Below are positions 6,570-8,035 of a stretch of 8,035 bases of DNA, in pieces. The position numbers and the translations under genes are program-made. The notes under the pieces are model-generated. The model was not told the origin of the DNA and made no database searches. It was given only the letters and a program-made list of their open reading frames with translations. How positions within the stretch are numbered: the stretch's first letter is position 1; each line of letters begins with the position of its first letter. The stretch comes from Candidatus Peribacteria bacterium (GTDB lineage: Bacteria > Patescibacteriota > Gracilibacteria > UBA1369 > GCA-2718715): contig CALQZM010000038.1 of the NCBI GenBank assembly GCA_943349385.1, positions 1-8,035 on the forward strand, written 5' to 3'.

Positions 6570-6602
6570 TTAACTTAGTTTAATATTAAATATATAAGTT
6601 AA
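6570..6602. promoter_or_regulatory. Nested inverted repeats in the divergent spacer before nfo
   Basis: The 45-base spacer between the two divergent start codons contains an outer 8-bp inverted repeat, TTAACTTA (6570-6577) and TAAGTTAA (6595-6602), around a perfect 12-base palindrome TTTAATATTAAA (6579-6590). The two centres differ by only 1.5 bases. A plus-strand promoter candidate for nfo overlaps it: TTAACT (6570-6575), 17 bases, then TATAAG (6593-6598), predicting a start near 6605 and a leader of only about seven bases. The dyad may be an operator controlling both genes; in such AT-rich DNA chance is possible. Confidence 0.4.
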
Positions 6603-6611
6603 ACTCATTAT

Positions 6612-7451
6612 ATGATTATTGGAGCTCACATGTCGATAACAAATGGATACGCAGCAGCCCTTGCTCAAACTCGAACCGAACTAGACGCCAACGCCATGCA
6701 AATTTTTCTAAAAAGTCCCAGAGGGGGAGTTCCAAAACCATTGCAAGATTCCGAAGTTGAAAAATTTAAACAAAACTTAGTCGATTACAAAATAGATTTC
6801 GTAGTCGGACACTCCTCTTACTTACTAAATTTAGCTAAACCAATTGATCCACTAGATGACTGGCAGTCCAATTCGCTTTACGACGACTTAACTAGATTAT
6901 CTAAATTAGGTGGCGGTGGACTTGTTTACCATGTCGGTAAATTCTTAAAACTAGATTACGACAAAGCCGAACAACATTTAGTAGAAAACTTAAAAAGATT
7001 ACTGGCCAGAACCGAAAAATTAAACGTACCGTTATTACTTGAAAACTGCGCCGGCCAAGGATCCGAAATGGGCACAAGCCTAGAACAAATCGCCTCAGTC
7101 ATGCAAAAAGTCGATGCCGGCGCCCAGCTTAAAGTTTGCTTAGACACTTGTCATGCCTTTGCCGCCGGCTACGATTTACGCGATAAATCCGGAGTGGATA
7201 GTTTCTTTAACCAAATTAAAAATACAATCGGAATTGAATCTGTAGTTTGCTTTCATTTAAACGATTCTAAGTTTCCACTAAGCTGCCGCAAAGACAGACA
7301 TGCTAACTTAGGAGTTGGCGAAATTGGAAAACAGGGGATCTTAGAATTTGTAAAAACAGCCAGCCAAAATAACATTCCGTTAATTCTCGAAACTCCTTTA
7401 ATTAATGATTCTCATTTAACGGATTTGAACCTGCTTAAAACATGGCTTTAG
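6612..7451 (+). CDS. nfo: Endonuclease IV (AP endonuclease)
   Basis: Endonuclease IV cuts the DNA backbone 5' to abasic sites and trims blocked 3' ends in base excision repair, using a trinuclear zinc centre in a TIM barrel. The 279 residues match the usual length (about 280) and begin MIIGAHMSI, as the family does, which fixes the start. All nine expected metal ligands can be placed: H67 (GHSSYLLNLA), H107 (VYHVGK), E144 (LLLENCAGQG), D178 and H181 (LDTCHAFAAGYD), H215 (FHLND), D228 and H230 (KDRHANLGVGEIG) and E260 (LILETP). It should be active. The gene is divergent from the glycosyltransferase-like gene, has no Shine-Dalgarno and may have a very short leader. Its last 17 bases overlap the end of the convergent comF-type gene. 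It is clearly richer in G+C (29 of 60 at 7081-7140) than the gene to its left. Confidence 0.97.
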   Translation: MIIGAHMSITNGYAAALAQTRTELDANAMQIFLKSPRGGVPKPLQDSEVEKFKQNLVDYKIDFVVGHSSYLLNLAKPIDPLDDWQSNSLYDDLTRLSKLGGGGLVYHVGKFLKLDYDKAEQHLVENLKRLLARTEKLNVPLLLENCAGQGSEMGTSLEQIASVMQKVDAGAQLKVCLDTCHAFAAGYDLRDKSGVDSFFNQIKNTIGIESVVCFHLNDSKFPLSCRKDRHANLGVGEIGKQGILEFVKTASQNNIPLILETPLINDSHLTDLNLLKTWL

Positions 7452-8035
7452 GAGTATAGGCCAATACTACTATTTTTATTTTAACTTCAGGATCATTTTG
7501 CAGAATTGTTTTTTGCGCTTGGCACAAAGTGCTGCCCGTTGTACATATGTCGTCAACTAAAATTAATTCCTCAGCTATTTTAAAAGTTGGATTTTTTATC
7601 TTAAACAAGTTTTGCACCGAATTAAAACGGTCTTTTTTATTCTTTTGAGACTGTGATCTCGTAAAAGAAGTCCGGCTTAATATTTTATGTAGATCACCCC
7701 TAAACAGAGTCTTAGCAATTACTTTACTAGGATTAAATCCTCTAAAACAGTAGCGCAAATAGGTAGTTGGAATATAGGTAACAGTAGCTTTGCCAAAATC
7801 ATATACAAGTTTTTTACTAGCAATTTGTGCCAAACTGATAAGTAAACTTTTTTGAAACTTATATTTAGCTGCTTTAAAAAGTTTCTTTAGCACAAGATCG
7901 TATTCCCAAAAATAATGAACTTCTATTTGCTGGTCTTTAAAAAAAATACTGTGCGACCTCAGACAGCAAGTTTCTTGCAATTTTTTAGTGCAAGTTCCGC
8001 AAATAAGTTTTAGAGATTCACAGCCGCCATTTACG
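7435..8035 (-). CDS. comF: ComF-family phosphoribosyltransferase-like protein, start beyond window edge
   Basis: The frame is open from the right edge to a TAA at 7435, giving 199 visible residues. No ATG exists in the upstream stretch; the internal TTG at 7980 is a Leu codon, and family sequence continues before it, so the true start is outside the window. Visible parts are an N-terminal cysteine cluster (GGCESLKLICGTCTKKL, then TCC), corresponding to the zinc ribbon of ComF; YIPTTYLRYCFRGFNPSKVIA, matching the family's P-x-x-x-x-R-x-x-RGFN block; SRTSFTRSQSQKNKKDRFNSV, matching R-x-x-x-x-Q-x-x-x-x-x-x-R-x-x-N; and the PRPP loop LVDDICTTGSTL near the end. ComF proteins are cytosolic and, where studied, needed for DNA uptake in natural transformation. 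The second cysteine pair of the ribbon seems altered. The gene converges on nfo with a 17-base overlap. The family call is firm; the role in competence here is inferred. Confidence 0.88.
   Translation of the reverse strand, partial: VNGGCESLKLICGTCTKKLQETCCLRSHSIFFKDQQIEVHYFWEYDLVLKKLFKAAKYKFQKSLLISLAQIASKKLVYDFGKATVTYIPTTYLRYCFRGFNPSKVIAKTLFRGDLHKILSRTSFTRSQSQKNKKDRFNSVQNLFKIKNPTFKIAEELILVDDICTTGSTLCQAQKTILQNDPEVKIKIVVLAYTPKAMF

Noticed and set aside
7435..7980. comF-type gene starting at the TTG at 7980
   Set aside because: The frame stays open to the window edge and the added residues contain the expected cysteine cluster, so this would cut the zinc ribbon; the gene is better treated as partial.
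1..8035. CRISPR array, tRNA, rRNA, insertion sequence or alternative genetic code
   Set aside because: No spaced direct repeats, no clover-leaf, no transposase or terminal repeats were found, gaps between genes are all under 60 bases, and all core proteins read through without in-frame TGA.

Overview
This 8,035-base window is AT-rich, compact bacterial chromosome with eight protein-coding genes, six complete and one cut at each edge. No gap exceeds 60 bases and no RNA gene is visible. None of the seven visible start codons has a Shine-Dalgarno sequence, the seven visible stops are TAA (six) or TAG (one), and the standard bacterial code suffices. Several proteins are short or divergent. Together this suggests a streamlined, deep-branching bacterium, most likely of the Candidate Phyla Radiation (Patescibacteria). 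That placement is inference, not proven by any marker in the window.

Left block (1-1842, all minus): a likely operon of a small acidic hypothetical protein, a lytic-transglycosylase-like protein without a visible signal peptide, and a Thr/Ala/Pro-rich protein that runs off the left edge. The last also has its own consensus-like promoter. Only the middle protein has a recognisable fold; the three may act together at the cell wall.

Middle block (1843-5616): a 59-base divergent promoter region leads to ligA (NAD+-dependent DNA ligase, +), which meets dnaX (DNA polymerase III gamma/tau, -) tail to tail, one base apart, with a shared hairpin over both stop codons. LigA carries unusual residues in its NAD+-binding elements. 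Upstream of dnaX on the same strand is a very AT-rich gene (5667-6566) that looks like a shortened, degenerate GT4-type glycosyltransferase lacking the E-x7-E motif.

Right block (6567-8035): a 45-base divergent spacer holding nested inverted repeats leads to nfo (endonuclease IV, +), with all nine metal ligands present. Its 3' end overlaps by 17 bases the end of a convergent comF-type phosphoribosyltransferase gene (-), whose start lies beyond the right edge.

ligA, dnaX and nfo are core replication and repair genes, and comF-type genes are linked to DNA uptake in some bacteria. No complete new system is obvious. The best leads are the uncharacterised wall-hydrolase cassette, the decayed glycosyltransferase, the altered LigA pocket, and the compact regulatory dyads.
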